Assembly: GCA_012517315.1 (NCBI GenBank)
Contig: JAAYVE010000021.1
Coordinates: forward strand, 62,001 to 126,000
Origin: Deltaproteobacteria bacterium
GTDB taxonomy: Bacteria; Desulfobacterota; Syntrophobacteria; Syntrophobacterales; Syntrophobacteraceae
Direction of reading: 5' to 3'
Length of the DNA stretch: 64,000 nt
Shown: in pieces, positions 17,804 to 26,410 of the stretch
Layout of the letters: every line of letters begins with the position of its first letter
Numbering within the stretch: position 1 is the first letter of the stretch
Translations under genes and position numbers: made by a program
Notes under the pieces: generated by a model
What the model was told of the DNA's origin: nothing
Databases searched by the model: none
The model's input: only the letters and a program-made list of their open reading frames with translations

Positions 17804-18691
17804 ATGGATCCTTCTTTTCTTGTCATCCAGGGAATCAGCGGCCTGACGATGGCGATGATCCTCTTTCTCGTAGCCAGCGGGCTGACCCTCCTTTTCGGTG
17901 TCGTCAACGTCTTCAACTTCGCCCATGGTTCCTTTTACATGCTCGGGGCGTATTTCGCCTACACGTTCGTCTCGATCCTCGGGTTCAACTTCTGGGTCTC
18001 GCTGCTGCTCGCGGGCGTTGCTGCGGGGGCGTTCGGCATGCTGATGGAGATGCTGTTTCTTCGGCGCATCTACGGCCGTGCAGAAGAGGCCGGTTTTCAA
18101 ATCCTGCTCACCTATTCGTTCATCCTGATCATCGACGATTTGGTGAAAATGGTCTGGGGAACGGAGTACAAATCCCTGCAAAGGCCGGACGGGTTTTCCG
18201 GCTCCGTGGAACTGCTGGGCATGGTTTTGCCTTCGTACAACCTGGCCATCATCGTCCTGGGGCTTCTGGTCGCCGTGGGTTCCTGGCTGGTGCTGAGCAG
18301 GACGCGGGGAGGCAGGATCGCCAGGGCGACGGCCATCGACCGGGAGATGCTGAGCACCCTCGGGGTGAATGTTCCCCTGACGCTGAGCCTCACCTTCGGG
18401 ATCGCAACGGCTCTTGGGGGAGTCGCCGGCGCTCTTGCCGCACCCCTCCGTTCCGTGACTCCCGGTGCGGGCATCGAAGTCATCATCGATTCCCTCATTG
18501 TGGTGGTGCTGGGGGGGATGGGCAATTTCTGGGGTGCCCTCCTGGGTTCCCTCATCATCGGTGAGGTCACCGCCTTTGCCGTGGCTTTTGTGCCGGACTG
18601 GGCTTCGCTGTTCAGCTTTCTCGTCATGATCGTGGTGCTCATTTTCAAGCCGGAGGGCTTGTTCAGCCCTGCGAAAGTCAGGAGGGCTTGA
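17804..18691 (+). CDS. livH: branched-chain-type ABC transporter permease, LivH-like
   Basis: An integral membrane protein of 295 residues with about eight hydrophobic helices and the LivH signature near the N-terminus (GLTLLFGVVNVFNFAHG). The GGMGNFWGALLG block close to the C-terminus is the conserved coupling region. An in-frame ATG four codons upstream (17792) is an alternative start. It follows the substrate-binding gene after 167 bases without an obvious terminator and precedes the LivM-like gene by four bases. It forms one half of the membrane channel. Confidence 0.9.
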   Translation: MDPSFLVIQGISGLTMAMILFLVASGLTLLFGVVNVFNFAHGSFYMLGAYFAYTFVSILGFNFWVSLLLAGVAAGAFGMLMEMLFLRRIYGRAEEAGFQILLTYSFILIIDDLVKMVWGTEYKSLQRPDGFSGSVELLGMVLPSYNLAIIVLGLLVAVGSWLVLSRTRGGRIARATAIDREMLSTLGVNVPLTLSLTFGIATALGGVAGALAAPLRSVTPGAGIEVIIDSLIVVVLGGMGNFWGALLGSLIIGEVTAFAVAFVPDWASLFSFLVMIVVLIFKPEGLFSPAKVRRA

Positions 18692-18695
18692 GGGG

Positions 18696-19661
18696 ATGGA
18701 ATCGAACAAAAGAGGGTGGACGACACAGTGGGCCGGGATCGCGGTACTGGCGCTCTTCGCGCTACTGCCCCTCGTCAAGACCTCGGACTATCAGTTGACG
18801 GTGGCGAACAACGTGCTCCTGTGGGCCGTCTTCGCCATGTCCTTCAACATGCTTTTCGGCGTCACGGGCATGCTTTCATTTGGGCAGGCCCTCTATTTCG
18901 GCTTCGGAGCATACTCTGTCGGCCTTTTCGCATACTACCAGGGGACATGGTGGTTCCTGCCGGCACTTTTCCTGGGGATGGCGGGCTCGGGGATCCTGGC
19001 GCTTCTGATCGGCCCTCTCGTGCTGCGACTCACCGGAGTGTATTTCACGATGCTCACCTTGGCCTTCGCCCAGTTGGGGTGGGGTATTGTCGTTAAGTGG
19101 TATGACTTCACCAACGGGGACGACGGCATTCAGGGAATCATGCCCCCGGCTGCCCTCAGCAACAAGGTCGTCTACTATTACTTCTGCCTCGTCCTGGTTT
19201 CCGTGTCCGTTTGGTTTCTGTGGCGCATCTCCCGTTCTCCCTTCGGCCTCATGCTGCGGTGCATCAGGCAGAACCCGAGCCGGGTGCGATTTCTAGGCAG
19301 AAGGGTCAAGCGCAACCAGTTGCGCATCTACGTCATTTCGGCGGTGTTCACGGCCCTTGCCGGGGGACTCATGGCCGGAGTCGACAACTCAGTTCACACC
19401 GGCATGTGGTACTGGACCACCTCCGGTGAGGTCATCCTCATGTCCATACTTGGAGGCATGGGCCAGTTCTTCGGGCCTTTCGTGGGGGCCGCCATCATGA
19501 TTCTCATCGAGGACATGGTGGGTGCGCGGACAGAATTTTGGAGCATGGTCATCGGCATCGTCATGTTGACGATGGTGATTCTCCTGCCCAAGGGAGTAGT
19601 GGGTGAGTTGGTCCAGTTGAAGGAACGCCTTTTCAAGAGATCGTCTGCCCTGGGGGTGTAG
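18696..19661 (+). CDS. livM: branched-chain-type ABC transporter permease, LivM-like
   Basis: A membrane protein of 321 residues with about nine hydrophobic segments. LivM hallmarks are NMLFGVTGMLSFGQALYFG near residues 50-68, a central GDDGIQG and the C-terminal GGMGQFFGPFVG. GAGGGG precedes the ATG and the gene starts four bases after the LivH stop, so the pair is translated together. It is the second permease of the importer. The C-terminal KERLFK tail is cytoplasmic. Confidence 0.9.
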   Translation: MESNKRGWTTQWAGIAVLALFALLPLVKTSDYQLTVANNVLLWAVFAMSFNMLFGVTGMLSFGQALYFGFGAYSVGLFAYYQGTWWFLPALFLGMAGSGILALLIGPLVLRLTGVYFTMLTLAFAQLGWGIVVKWYDFTNGDDGIQGIMPPAALSNKVVYYYFCLVLVSVSVWFLWRISRSPFGLMLRCIRQNPSRVRFLGRRVKRNQLRIYVISAVFTALAGGLMAGVDNSVHTGMWYWTTSGEVILMSILGGMGQFFGPFVGAAIMILIEDMVGARTEFWSMVIGIVMLTMVILLPKGVVGELVQLKERLFKRSSALGV

Positions 19662-19662
19662 C

Positions 19663-20415
19663 TTGGAACCGGTACTCGTTGTTGACGGCATCGAAAAGTC
19701 CTTCGGTGGGCTCAAAGTGACCGACAAGGTGAGCTTCAGCATGTTTCCGGGTGACCTGACGGCCATCATCGGCCCCAACGGTGCGGGAAAGACGACGCTG
19801 TTCAACATCCTGACCGGCCATCTCGCCCCCGACGCCGGAAGCATCCGTTTCGAGGGGAAGGAGATTGCGGGGGCTAGGACCCAGGACATCGTCACGATGG
19901 GGATGGGCAGAGCATTTCAGATCACCTCCATCTTCCCCGAGGAGACGGTTCTCGACAACGTTCGCGTGGCCTGCCTGTCGAAGCTCAGGGAGGCCACGGT
20001 GTTCATCCGCCCCATCAGTGCTCACAAAAGGGCGACGGACCGTGCTTATCAGATCCTGGAGAGTCTTGGCCTGGAGAAGTTTTCCGACCGGCGGGCCTTC
20101 GAGCTCTCCCACGGGGATCAGAAGCTCCTGGACATCGGCATCGCCCTCGCACTGGAGCCCAAGCTGCTCCTCCTCGACGAACCGACTTCGGGGATGTCCC
20201 CGGAGGAACGGCTGCTCACCCGGGAACTCATCAAGAAGCTCTGGAGCCTTTTCAACCTCACGCTCCTCTTCATTGAACACGACATGGACATGGTGTTCGG
20301 CATCGCTTTGAAGGTGCTGGTCCTCCAGCAAGGGGCGCTCCTGGTGGAGGGCACTCCCGAGGAAATCAGGAGCAACCCGGAGGTGATCACCGCTTACCTG
20401 GGGGAGGAACTCTGA
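19663..20415 (+). CDS. livG: branched-chain-type ABC transporter ATPase, LivG-like
   Basis: An ATPase of 250 residues. Walker A is GPNGAGKTT near residues 37-45, the signature is LSHGDQK, Walker B is LLLLDEPTSG and the switch histidine is in IEHDMD. MGMGRAFQ is the Q-loop region typical of LivG. A TTG start one base after the LivM stop is the only start that keeps the conserved N-terminus. Its stop overlaps the next start codon (TGATG). It energises the importer together with LivF. Confidence 0.9.
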   Translation: MEPVLVVDGIEKSFGGLKVTDKVSFSMFPGDLTAIIGPNGAGKTTLFNILTGHLAPDAGSIRFEGKEIAGARTQDIVTMGMGRAFQITSIFPEETVLDNVRVACLSKLREATVFIRPISAHKRATDRAYQILESLGLEKFSDRRAFELSHGDQKLLDIGIALALEPKLLLLDEPTSGMSPEERLLTRELIKKLWSLFNLTLLFIEHDMDMVFGIALKVLVLQQGALLVEGTPEEIRSNPEVITAYLGEEL

Positions 20416-21119
20416 TGGGAGTGATTCTGGAGGCGACCGGCCTCAACACGTACTATGGGCGCAGTCACATCCTTTTCGACGTGAACCTCGACGTGAGGGC
20501 AGGGGAGACGGTCTGCTTGATGGGGCGGAACGGGGCCGGGAAGACGACGACTTTCCGCTCCCTCATGGGTCTCACTCTGCCGCGGGAGGGCAGGGTGATG
20601 TTCCGCGACCGGGACTGCACAAGACTGCCTCCTTACAGAAAAGCCAGGTTGGGAATGGGACTCGTACCGGAAGACCGGCGCGTCTTCGGTCCGTTCACCG
20701 TTCGTGAGAATCTCGAAATGGGAAGAATCCCCGGCCGAAAAGGCCCATGGGATCTCGATACGGTGTTCCATCAGTTTCCGGTGCTCGAACGCATGGTGCA
20801 TCGCCTGGGGGGCACCCTTTCAGGAGGTGAACAGCAGATGTTGGCCATAGCCCGGGCACTCATGGGAAATCCCGACGTGCTGATGCTCGATGAACCCTCG
20901 GAAGGACTTTCACCGGTCATCGTGGTGAGACTCAAGGAGCTTATACTCAGCCTCAAGGAGCACAAGACCACGATCCTGCTTTCGGAACAAAACATCCGGT
21001 TCGCCATGGCCGTTTCCGACCGGGTGGTTGTCATCGACAAGGGCCATGTGGTCTACAAGGGCGCTATAGAGGAATTCAGGAGGGAAGAGTCCATTCAGAA
21101 ACGATACCTGGCGGTGTAG
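20415..21119 (+). CDS. livF: branched-chain-type ABC transporter ATPase, LivF-like
   Basis: An ATPase of 234 residues with Walker A GRNGAGKTT, LivF-type segment GMGLVPEDRRVFGPFTVRENL, signature LSGGEQQ, Walker B LMLDEPSEGLSP and a terminal SEQNIRFA. The ATG overlaps the LivG stop by one base. It is the second nucleotide-binding subunit. The following dehydrogenase gene starts 17 bases after its stop, so the operon continues into catabolic enzymes. Confidence 0.9.
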   Translation: MGVILEATGLNTYYGRSHILFDVNLDVRAGETVCLMGRNGAGKTTTFRSLMGLTLPREGRVMFRDRDCTRLPPYRKARLGMGLVPEDRRVFGPFTVRENLEMGRIPGRKGPWDLDTVFHQFPVLERMVHRLGGTLSGGEQQMLAIARALMGNPDVLMLDEPSEGLSPVIVVRLKELILSLKEHKTTILLSEQNIRFAMAVSDRVVVIDKGHVVYKGAIEEFRREESIQKRYLAV

Positions 21120-21136
21120 AGAAAGGAACAGATGCA

Positions 21137-22294
21137 ATGCAGAATATCACTTGTTTCCAGACGACCGGGCGTATCGTTATGGGTCCCGGGTCTTTGAGCA
21201 GGCTGCCCGATGAAATAAAGCGCCTGGGGGCCTCCAGGGTCTTCATCGTCACGGATCCGGGGCTGGTGCAGGCCGGTGTCGTGGACCGACTGGAGAATGT
21301 CCTGAGAGATGCCGGGATCCCTTTCGGACGCTTCGACAGGGTGGAACCCGACCCCCGCTATGAAATCGTGAACGAGGCGCTGCAAAGGCTGAAGTCCGAG
21401 CAATGGGACCTTGTGATCGGGATTGGAGGGGGGTCTTCCATAGACATCGCGAAAGTGGTGGCGGTCCTCGCCCTCAATGACGCCCCCGTCACCTCCTATT
21501 TTGGGGTTGATCTCATTCCCAAACCGGGATTGAAGACCATCCTCATCCCCACCACGGCGGGCACCGGCAGTGAAGTGACGCCCATCGCCATTCTTTCCGA
21601 TCATCACGACAAATTGAAGAAGGGTGTCGTCAGTCCCTATCTTCTCCCCGGCTGCGCCTTGCTGGACCCTGAGCTCACCTTGGGGCTGCCCGCCCACGTG
21701 ACCGCCGCCACCGGCATGGATGCCCTCATCCACGCCATCGAGGCCTACACGTCAAAGAACGCCACGTCCTTCACGGATCATCTCGCCGTGCGCGCCATGG
21801 AGCTCATACACGGAAACATTCGCACGGCCTGTGCCGACGGGTCCAACATCGACGCTCGGGGGAAGATGCTGGAAGGGAGCCTCCTTGCCGGAATGGCCTT
21901 TGCCAATGCGGGGGTGACGGCCGTTCATGCGTTTGCTTACCCCATCGGCGCTGAGTTCCACATTCCTCACGGCATTGCCAACACCATCATGTTGCTGCCC
22001 GTCATGGAATTCAACCTGATGGGCAATCTTAAGAAATTCGGGGACATTGCGAGGATTTTCGGGCAGAATACGGAGGGTGTCTCGGAGCGCAAAGCGGCTC
22101 AACTGAGCGTCGAGGCGGTCCGGGAACTCACGGAGGACTTAAATGTCCCGCGGAGTCTCCGTGATTACGGGGTCAGGGAAGAACACGTCCCCGATCTTGC
22201 CGAGGGGGTCATGAAGGTCACCCGGCTTCTGGTGAACAATCCCAGGGTGCTTGGACTCGAAGACGCCAAGTCGATCTATCGCAGGGTCCTCTAA
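21137..22294 (+). CDS. iron-containing alcohol dehydrogenase
   Basis: A group III alcohol dehydrogenase of 385 residues, interconverting an alcohol and an aldehyde or ketone with NAD(P). GGGSSIDIAK is the nucleotide-binding loop, TTAGTGSEVTP the conserved central motif, and the metal ligands come from DALIHAIEAY and two histidines in AVHAFAYPIGAEFHIPHG. It is placed between the importer and an aldehyde oxidoreductase, so it may oxidise an imported alcohol or reduce an aldehyde. Its start follows GAAAGGAACAG. Confidence 0.9.
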   Translation: MQNITCFQTTGRIVMGPGSLSRLPDEIKRLGASRVFIVTDPGLVQAGVVDRLENVLRDAGIPFGRFDRVEPDPRYEIVNEALQRLKSEQWDLVIGIGGGSSIDIAKVVAVLALNDAPVTSYFGVDLIPKPGLKTILIPTTAGTGSEVTPIAILSDHHDKLKKGVVSPYLLPGCALLDPELTLGLPAHVTAATGMDALIHAIEAYTSKNATSFTDHLAVRAMELIHGNIRTACADGSNIDARGKMLEGSLLAGMAFANAGVTAVHAFAYPIGAEFHIPHGIANTIMLLPVMEFNLMGNLKKFGDIARIFGQNTEGVSERKAAQLSVEAVRELTEDLNVPRSLRDYGVREEHVPDLAEGVMKVTRLLVNNPRVLGLEDAKSIYRRVL

Positions 22295-22310
22295 CGCAAG
22301 GAATGAGACG

Positions 22311-24086
22311 ATGAAAGGGTTTTCCAACCTGGTCCTCGTTGCGGATGTAACGCAGAAGTCCTTCGACATCAAAATCGTCTCCGACGAGATCCTGAGAGGG
22401 TCCCTCGGCGGCAAAGGACTGGCGACCCATCTGCTCCTGGAGTGCAATCCGGCAGGGGTGGATCCTTACGGAGAGGAGAATCACCTCATCTTTGCCGTGG
22501 GTCCCGTCTCCGGAACGGGGGTCTGGGGCGGCTGCCGCCACGGTGTCTACACCAAGTCCCCTCAAACCGGATTTTTCGCGGAGTCCTATTCCGGTGGAAC
22601 CACCGCCGAGTTCATGGCCGCCACCCGTTTCGACGCATTCCTGATCAAGGGCGTGTCGGCCGACCCCATCTGGCTGGAAATCGCTGAAGACCAGGTCATC
22701 TTTCATCCGGCGGAAGAGCTCTGGGGCCTTGAAACGTATGAGGCGGAAGACCGGGTCAGGGAGTGGATCCGCAAGAATCGACCCCAAGTTCCCAAATGCG
22801 GGGTGGTGGTCATCGGTCCCGCAGGGGAGAACCTCGTGAGCTACTCCGTGATCGAAAACGATCACTGGCGCAGTGCCGGGCGGACCGGGGTGGGGGCGGT
22901 GATGGGGTCCAAGAGGATTAAGGCCGTGGCCTTCTGGGGCAATCGCCGCAAGGAAATTGCAGATCCAAAGCTCATCGCGGAATTCGCCAAGAAAATGGCC
23001 TCCATCGGCAAGGAAAACCCGGGGGTGCGCGCCTACAAATCCATGGGAACCCCCATGCTCGTGGATATCATGAACGAAGCCGGGGGATTTCCCACGCGAT
23101 ACTGGAGGAAGGGCCGGAGTGAACACCGTGAAAGCTTCAATGCATCGGCTCTTCTGGAGCGGGCTCATGTGACCCCCCACGCGTGCCTCAAATGCTTCAT
23201 GGCCTGTGGGAGACTCTCCGTCGTGAAGTCCGGGCGCCACAAGGGGCTCAAGATTGAAGGACCGGAATACGAGACGATCTATGCCTTCGGTGGCCTTTGC
23301 GAAGTGAGGGACATCGAGGACATCATGTATCTCAACGACATCTGCGACCGCCTGGGAATGGACACGATCACGGCGGGCAACTTGGCGGCGCTGACCATCG
23401 TGGCCGCCGAGGCCGGCCGTATCGATTACCGGATCAGCTGGGGGGACGTGGATGCCATCGCCGGGCTTCTCCATGACGTGGCCTACCGGCGGGGCTTAGG
23501 GGATCTCCTCGCAAAGGGTATCAAGACCGTGGCGAGGGAATGGGGCATGGAAGATGTGGCGATCCACGTGAAAGGCTTGGAGCCGGCCGGGTACGACCCG
23601 AGGGTGCTCAAGGGGATGGGCCTTGCCTACGGGAGCTCCGCCAGGGGTGCGTGCCATTTGCGGGCGACGTTCTACAAACCCGAGCTCGCCAACATGATCC
23701 CCCCCGACCAGATCGAGGGCAAGGCAGCCATGTTCGCCGAGTGGGAAGATCGACTGGCCCTCTTCGACACCCTCATCCTTTGTCGGTTCTACAGAGACCT
23801 GTACCAGTGGGACGCCTTGGCGACGATCATCAGGGGGACGACGGGTCTCGATCTGGATGTGGCGGCGATGCGCAAGCTTGCCTCACACGTCATTGACAAC
23901 ACGCGTCGTTTCAACGTCCGGGAGGGCCTGACCATGGAAGACGACCGGATCCCGAGGCGATTTGCGGAAGAGCCCCTCCCCGAGACGGGCAAGGTCATCA
24001 CGGAACAGCAGATGGACCGGCTGCTGCGGGATTATTACTCAACGCGAGGCTGGGATGCGGAGGGGGTGCCTCCCGCCGAGGAATAG
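22311..24086 (+). CDS. aor: aldehyde ferredoxin oxidoreductase
   Basis: A tungstopterin enzyme of 591 residues that oxidises aldehydes to acids and reduces ferredoxin. The N-terminal domain has GGKGLATHLLL and the middle IGPAGENLVSYS, both cofactor-binding. The [4Fe-4S] cysteines are in CLKCFMAC with a distal Cys in LILCRF. The length is close to the usual 600. The ATG lies 17 bases after the dehydrogenase stop; GGAATGAGACG precedes it. It is the last gene of the operon. With the alcohol dehydrogenase it would convert an imported substrate to a carboxylic acid. Confidence 0.92.
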   Translation: MKGFSNLVLVADVTQKSFDIKIVSDEILRGSLGGKGLATHLLLECNPAGVDPYGEENHLIFAVGPVSGTGVWGGCRHGVYTKSPQTGFFAESYSGGTTAEFMAATRFDAFLIKGVSADPIWLEIAEDQVIFHPAEELWGLETYEAEDRVREWIRKNRPQVPKCGVVVIGPAGENLVSYSVIENDHWRSAGRTGVGAVMGSKRIKAVAFWGNRRKEIADPKLIAEFAKKMASIGKENPGVRAYKSMGTPMLVDIMNEAGGFPTRYWRKGRSEHRESFNASALLERAHVTPHACLKCFMACGRLSVVKSGRHKGLKIEGPEYETIYAFGGLCEVRDIEDIMYLNDICDRLGMDTITAGNLAALTIVAAEAGRIDYRISWGDVDAIAGLLHDVAYRRGLGDLLAKGIKTVAREWGMEDVAIHVKGLEPAGYDPRVLKGMGLAYGSSARGACHLRATFYKPELANMIPPDQIEGKAAMFAEWEDRLALFDTLILCRFYRDLYQWDALATIIRGTTGLDLDVAAMRKLASHVIDNTRRFNVREGLTMEDDRIPRRFAEEPLPETGKVITEQQMDRLLRDYYSTRGWDAEGVPPAEE

Positions 24087-24158
24087 GCGTTCAGTTGAGG
24101 GGATTCGCGCCACTTCGCCCCGGCTGGGCGGGGAGAGTTGTGCCCGGTCCGTATACCC

Positions 24159-25280
24159 TCAGGGTCGCCCCGTCCAGAACATGGAATCCCGGACCGCTTC
24201 CAGCAGCCGCAAGATGTCCGCCCGGTGGATATCCCCGATGTTTCCCATGCGGAAAGTTTCTTTCGAGGTGACTTTTCCGGGGTAAATGACAAACCCCTTG
24301 GCCTTGAGTGCTTCATAGAAGCGGTGGAAGTGAAACTCCGGGTTTTCGGGGTTGTGAAACGCGGTGATCACGGGAGACTGAAGGGATTTTGGGAGCAGGC
24401 ACCGGAATCCCAGGGCTTCCATGCCCTCCACGAGGATCGTCTGGTTTTCCCGGTAGCGCTCCCAGCGCTTCTGCACTCCCCCCTCCTCTTCCAGTTCCAA
24501 GAGCGCCTGGGCAAAGGCCCGCACCACGTGGGTCGGCGATGTGAAACGCCATTTTCCCGACTGATCTTCCATGGTTTTCCATTGGTCATGGAGATCCAGG
24601 CTCACAGATCTCGCCTGCCCCCCGATCCTTTCCATCTCGTCTCGCCTTGCGATGACGAAACCGAATCCCGGAACTCCCTGAATGCACTTGTTGGCGCTGC
24701 TGATGAGGTAGTCGGCCCCCATTGCGTGTATGTCCATGGGGATTCCACCGAAGCTGCTCATGGCGTCAACGATGTAGATCCTCCCCATGGACTTGACGAG
24801 GCGACCGATGGTTTCTACAGGATTGAGCATTCCCGTGGTGGTTTCACAGTGGACGACGGCCACGTGGGTGACGGAAGTATCCGAGCGGAGTATGGATTCC
24901 AGGAGCGACAGATCGGGGGGGGCCACTTCTCCGCTGTCGAGAACCTGCACGGGGATGCCCAGACGCCCTGCGATCTGGACCATGCGGTTGCCGTATGCTC
25001 CGTTGACCAAAACCAGCAGTGTCCCGTTTTCCGGGATGGCTGTGCCGATGACGGATTCCACGCTGAAGGTGCCGCTCCCCTGCATGAGGGTGCAGGTGTA
25101 CCCTGCGCTCGTTGTCGCCAGTTTCACGAGCCTTTCCCGGATGCCCTGGACGATCCCGTTGTAATCCCTGTCCCAGGTGCACCAGTCCTGCAGCATCGCG
25201 GCCTTGACCGTCGGGGTGGTCGTGAGGGGGCCCGGGGTCAGGAGCAAATAGGGGTTTTCCGGGATTCGGGGGTGTTCCAT
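24159..25280 (-). CDS. phnW: 2-aminoethylphosphonate--pyruvate transaminase
   Basis: A class V PLP aminotransferase of 373 residues. It moves the amino group of 2-aminoethylphosphonate to pyruvate, giving phosphonoacetaldehyde and alanine. The N-terminal LLLTPGPLTTTPTVK and TWDRDYN are PhnW hallmarks. Asp in VDAMSSFGG and Lys198 in SSANKCIQG hold the cofactor. The ATG is chosen because it starts just before the conserved region; AGGAA precedes it. It is the last gene of a minus-strand phosphonate operon, 249 bases after phnX, a gap in which I see no gene. Confidence 0.93.
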   Translation of the reverse strand: MEHPRIPENPYLLLTPGPLTTTPTVKAAMLQDWCTWDRDYNGIVQGIRERLVKLATTSAGYTCTLMQGSGTFSVESVIGTAIPENGTLLVLVNGAYGNRMVQIAGRLGIPVQVLDSGEVAPPDLSLLESILRSDTSVTHVAVVHCETTTGMLNPVETIGRLVKSMGRIYIVDAMSSFGGIPMDIHAMGADYLISSANKCIQGVPGFGFVIARRDEMERIGGQARSVSLDLHDQWKTMEDQSGKWRFTSPTHVVRAFAQALLELEEEGGVQKRWERYRENQTILVEGMEALGFRCLLPKSLQSPVITAFHNPENPEFHFHRFYEALKAKGFVIYPGKVTSKETFRMGNIGDIHRADILRLLEAVRDSMFWTGRP

Positions 25281-25529
25281 GGAGACGATTCCTTTCTTCC
25301 GTGCAGGATGGAAGGACACCAGCCGGGACGGGTGTCCGTGTTCACCTCGCCTTTCCCGGAAAGCCCGCTCCTGCAAGGGGCGGTCTTCAGCAGAAAGGCG
25401 GCGTGCGGTCGTCGTCGCTTCCGCTTCCATGTCAAAGCCGACGGGGCAGCCTGCCGGACAGGGCGGAGCGTGTTCCGATGCCCTTGGACCCGTCGCTCCA
25501 CCTTGTCGCCCCTGCAGAAGAGGGACCCC

Positions 25530-26348
25530 TCAGGCGATCATCCGGTTGATTTCGTCGATGATGGGTGGGCAATCCGCGATGCTCTCCGCCACGAAATGGG
25601 CCCCGGCACCGCGGAACCGTTCCTCGATCCGCGCCAGCCTCGACCGGAGTTCTGCCGGCTCGAGACGCCCGACCTCCTCTTCCGTCAGACCCAGTTCATT
25701 GCCCGTACGGGTGACTCCGATGGTCCACATGCCTGCGTTGAGGCCTTCCTGAATGTCGCTCACCGTGTCACCGATCTTCACCATGGCCTCCAGTGGATAG
25801 ACCTGGAGGCGGATGGCATTGAGGTAGCACATCCAGGGGTAGGGCCTTCCAGCGGGAACATCCGTCGCGCAGACGATGGAATCGGGTCGGTACCCGTGAG
25901 TCGCCGCCTCGGCAGCCAGGACTTCCATCATTGGGCCCGTGTAGCCGGTGCAGGAGCCGATTCTAAGGCCCTGTCCCCGGAAAGCTTCCACAGCGTCCAT
26001 GAGCCCTGGAACAGGGAGGCAATGGCGCCTCAGAGCGCTCACCATGAGTGGCTGCAAACGGTTGTAGAGTTCATCCACGTCTTGATCCCCCGGGGGGGTG
26101 CCGTGGACGGAGCGCCAGCGCTCGGCCACCGGTTCCATGGCACAGATGGCCCGGATGTGGTCCTTCTTCATGAGCCCCATCGGCGCTCTCGCCTCCCCCA
26201 TGGACACCTCCACCCCTGATTGCCTGAAGACCTCCTGAAAGACAGCCACGGGCCCCATGCAGCCGAAATCAACGGCCGTTCCCGCCCAGTCGAGGATGAC
26301 CGCTTGAACGGCCCCCCTGTATGTTGGGCCAGAGCATTTCGGTTTCAT
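25530..26348 (-). CDS. phnX: phosphonoacetaldehyde hydrolase
   Basis: A HAD-superfamily enzyme of 272 residues that splits phosphonoacetaldehyde to acetaldehyde and phosphate. HAD motif I is DWAGTAVDFG near residue 20, with Asp as nucleophile. The PhnX cap carries the region around MGLMKKDHIRA, which includes the Schiff-base lysine. Motif II is in GSCTGYTG and motif IV in KIGDTVSDIQEG. It completes aminoethylphosphonate breakdown with PhnW. The ATG is the one nearest the conserved N-terminus. The upstream permease stop lies about 60 bases away. Confidence 0.93.
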   Translation of the reverse strand: MKPKCSGPTYRGAVQAVILDWAGTAVDFGCMGPVAVFQEVFRQSGVEVSMGEARAPMGLMKKDHIRAICAMEPVAERWRSVHGTPPGDQDVDELYNRLQPLMVSALRRHCLPVPGLMDAVEAFRGQGLRIGSCTGYTGPMMEVLAAEAATHGYRPDSIVCATDVPAGRPYPWMCYLNAIRLQVYPLEAMVKIGDTVSDIQEGLNAGMWTIGVTRTGNELGLTEEEVGRLEPAELRSRLARIEERFRGAGAHFVAESIADCPPIIDEINRMIA

Positions 26349-26410
26349 TGAGATTCTCACTCCTTTGCGGTTAGGTTCCTGTGGAAGCGTCCCCACAGTC
26401 CGATCTCGGT

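Noticed and set aside
24087-24158. Terminator between the aldehyde oxidoreductase and phnW genes
   Set aside because: Only a 5-bp CGCCC/GGGCG stem without a T-run is visible; too weak to annotate.
24138-26219. A 693-codon plus-strand open frame
   Set aside because: It is antisense to phnW and phnX, which have clear catalytic motifs; the plus-strand translation has no family-like pattern.
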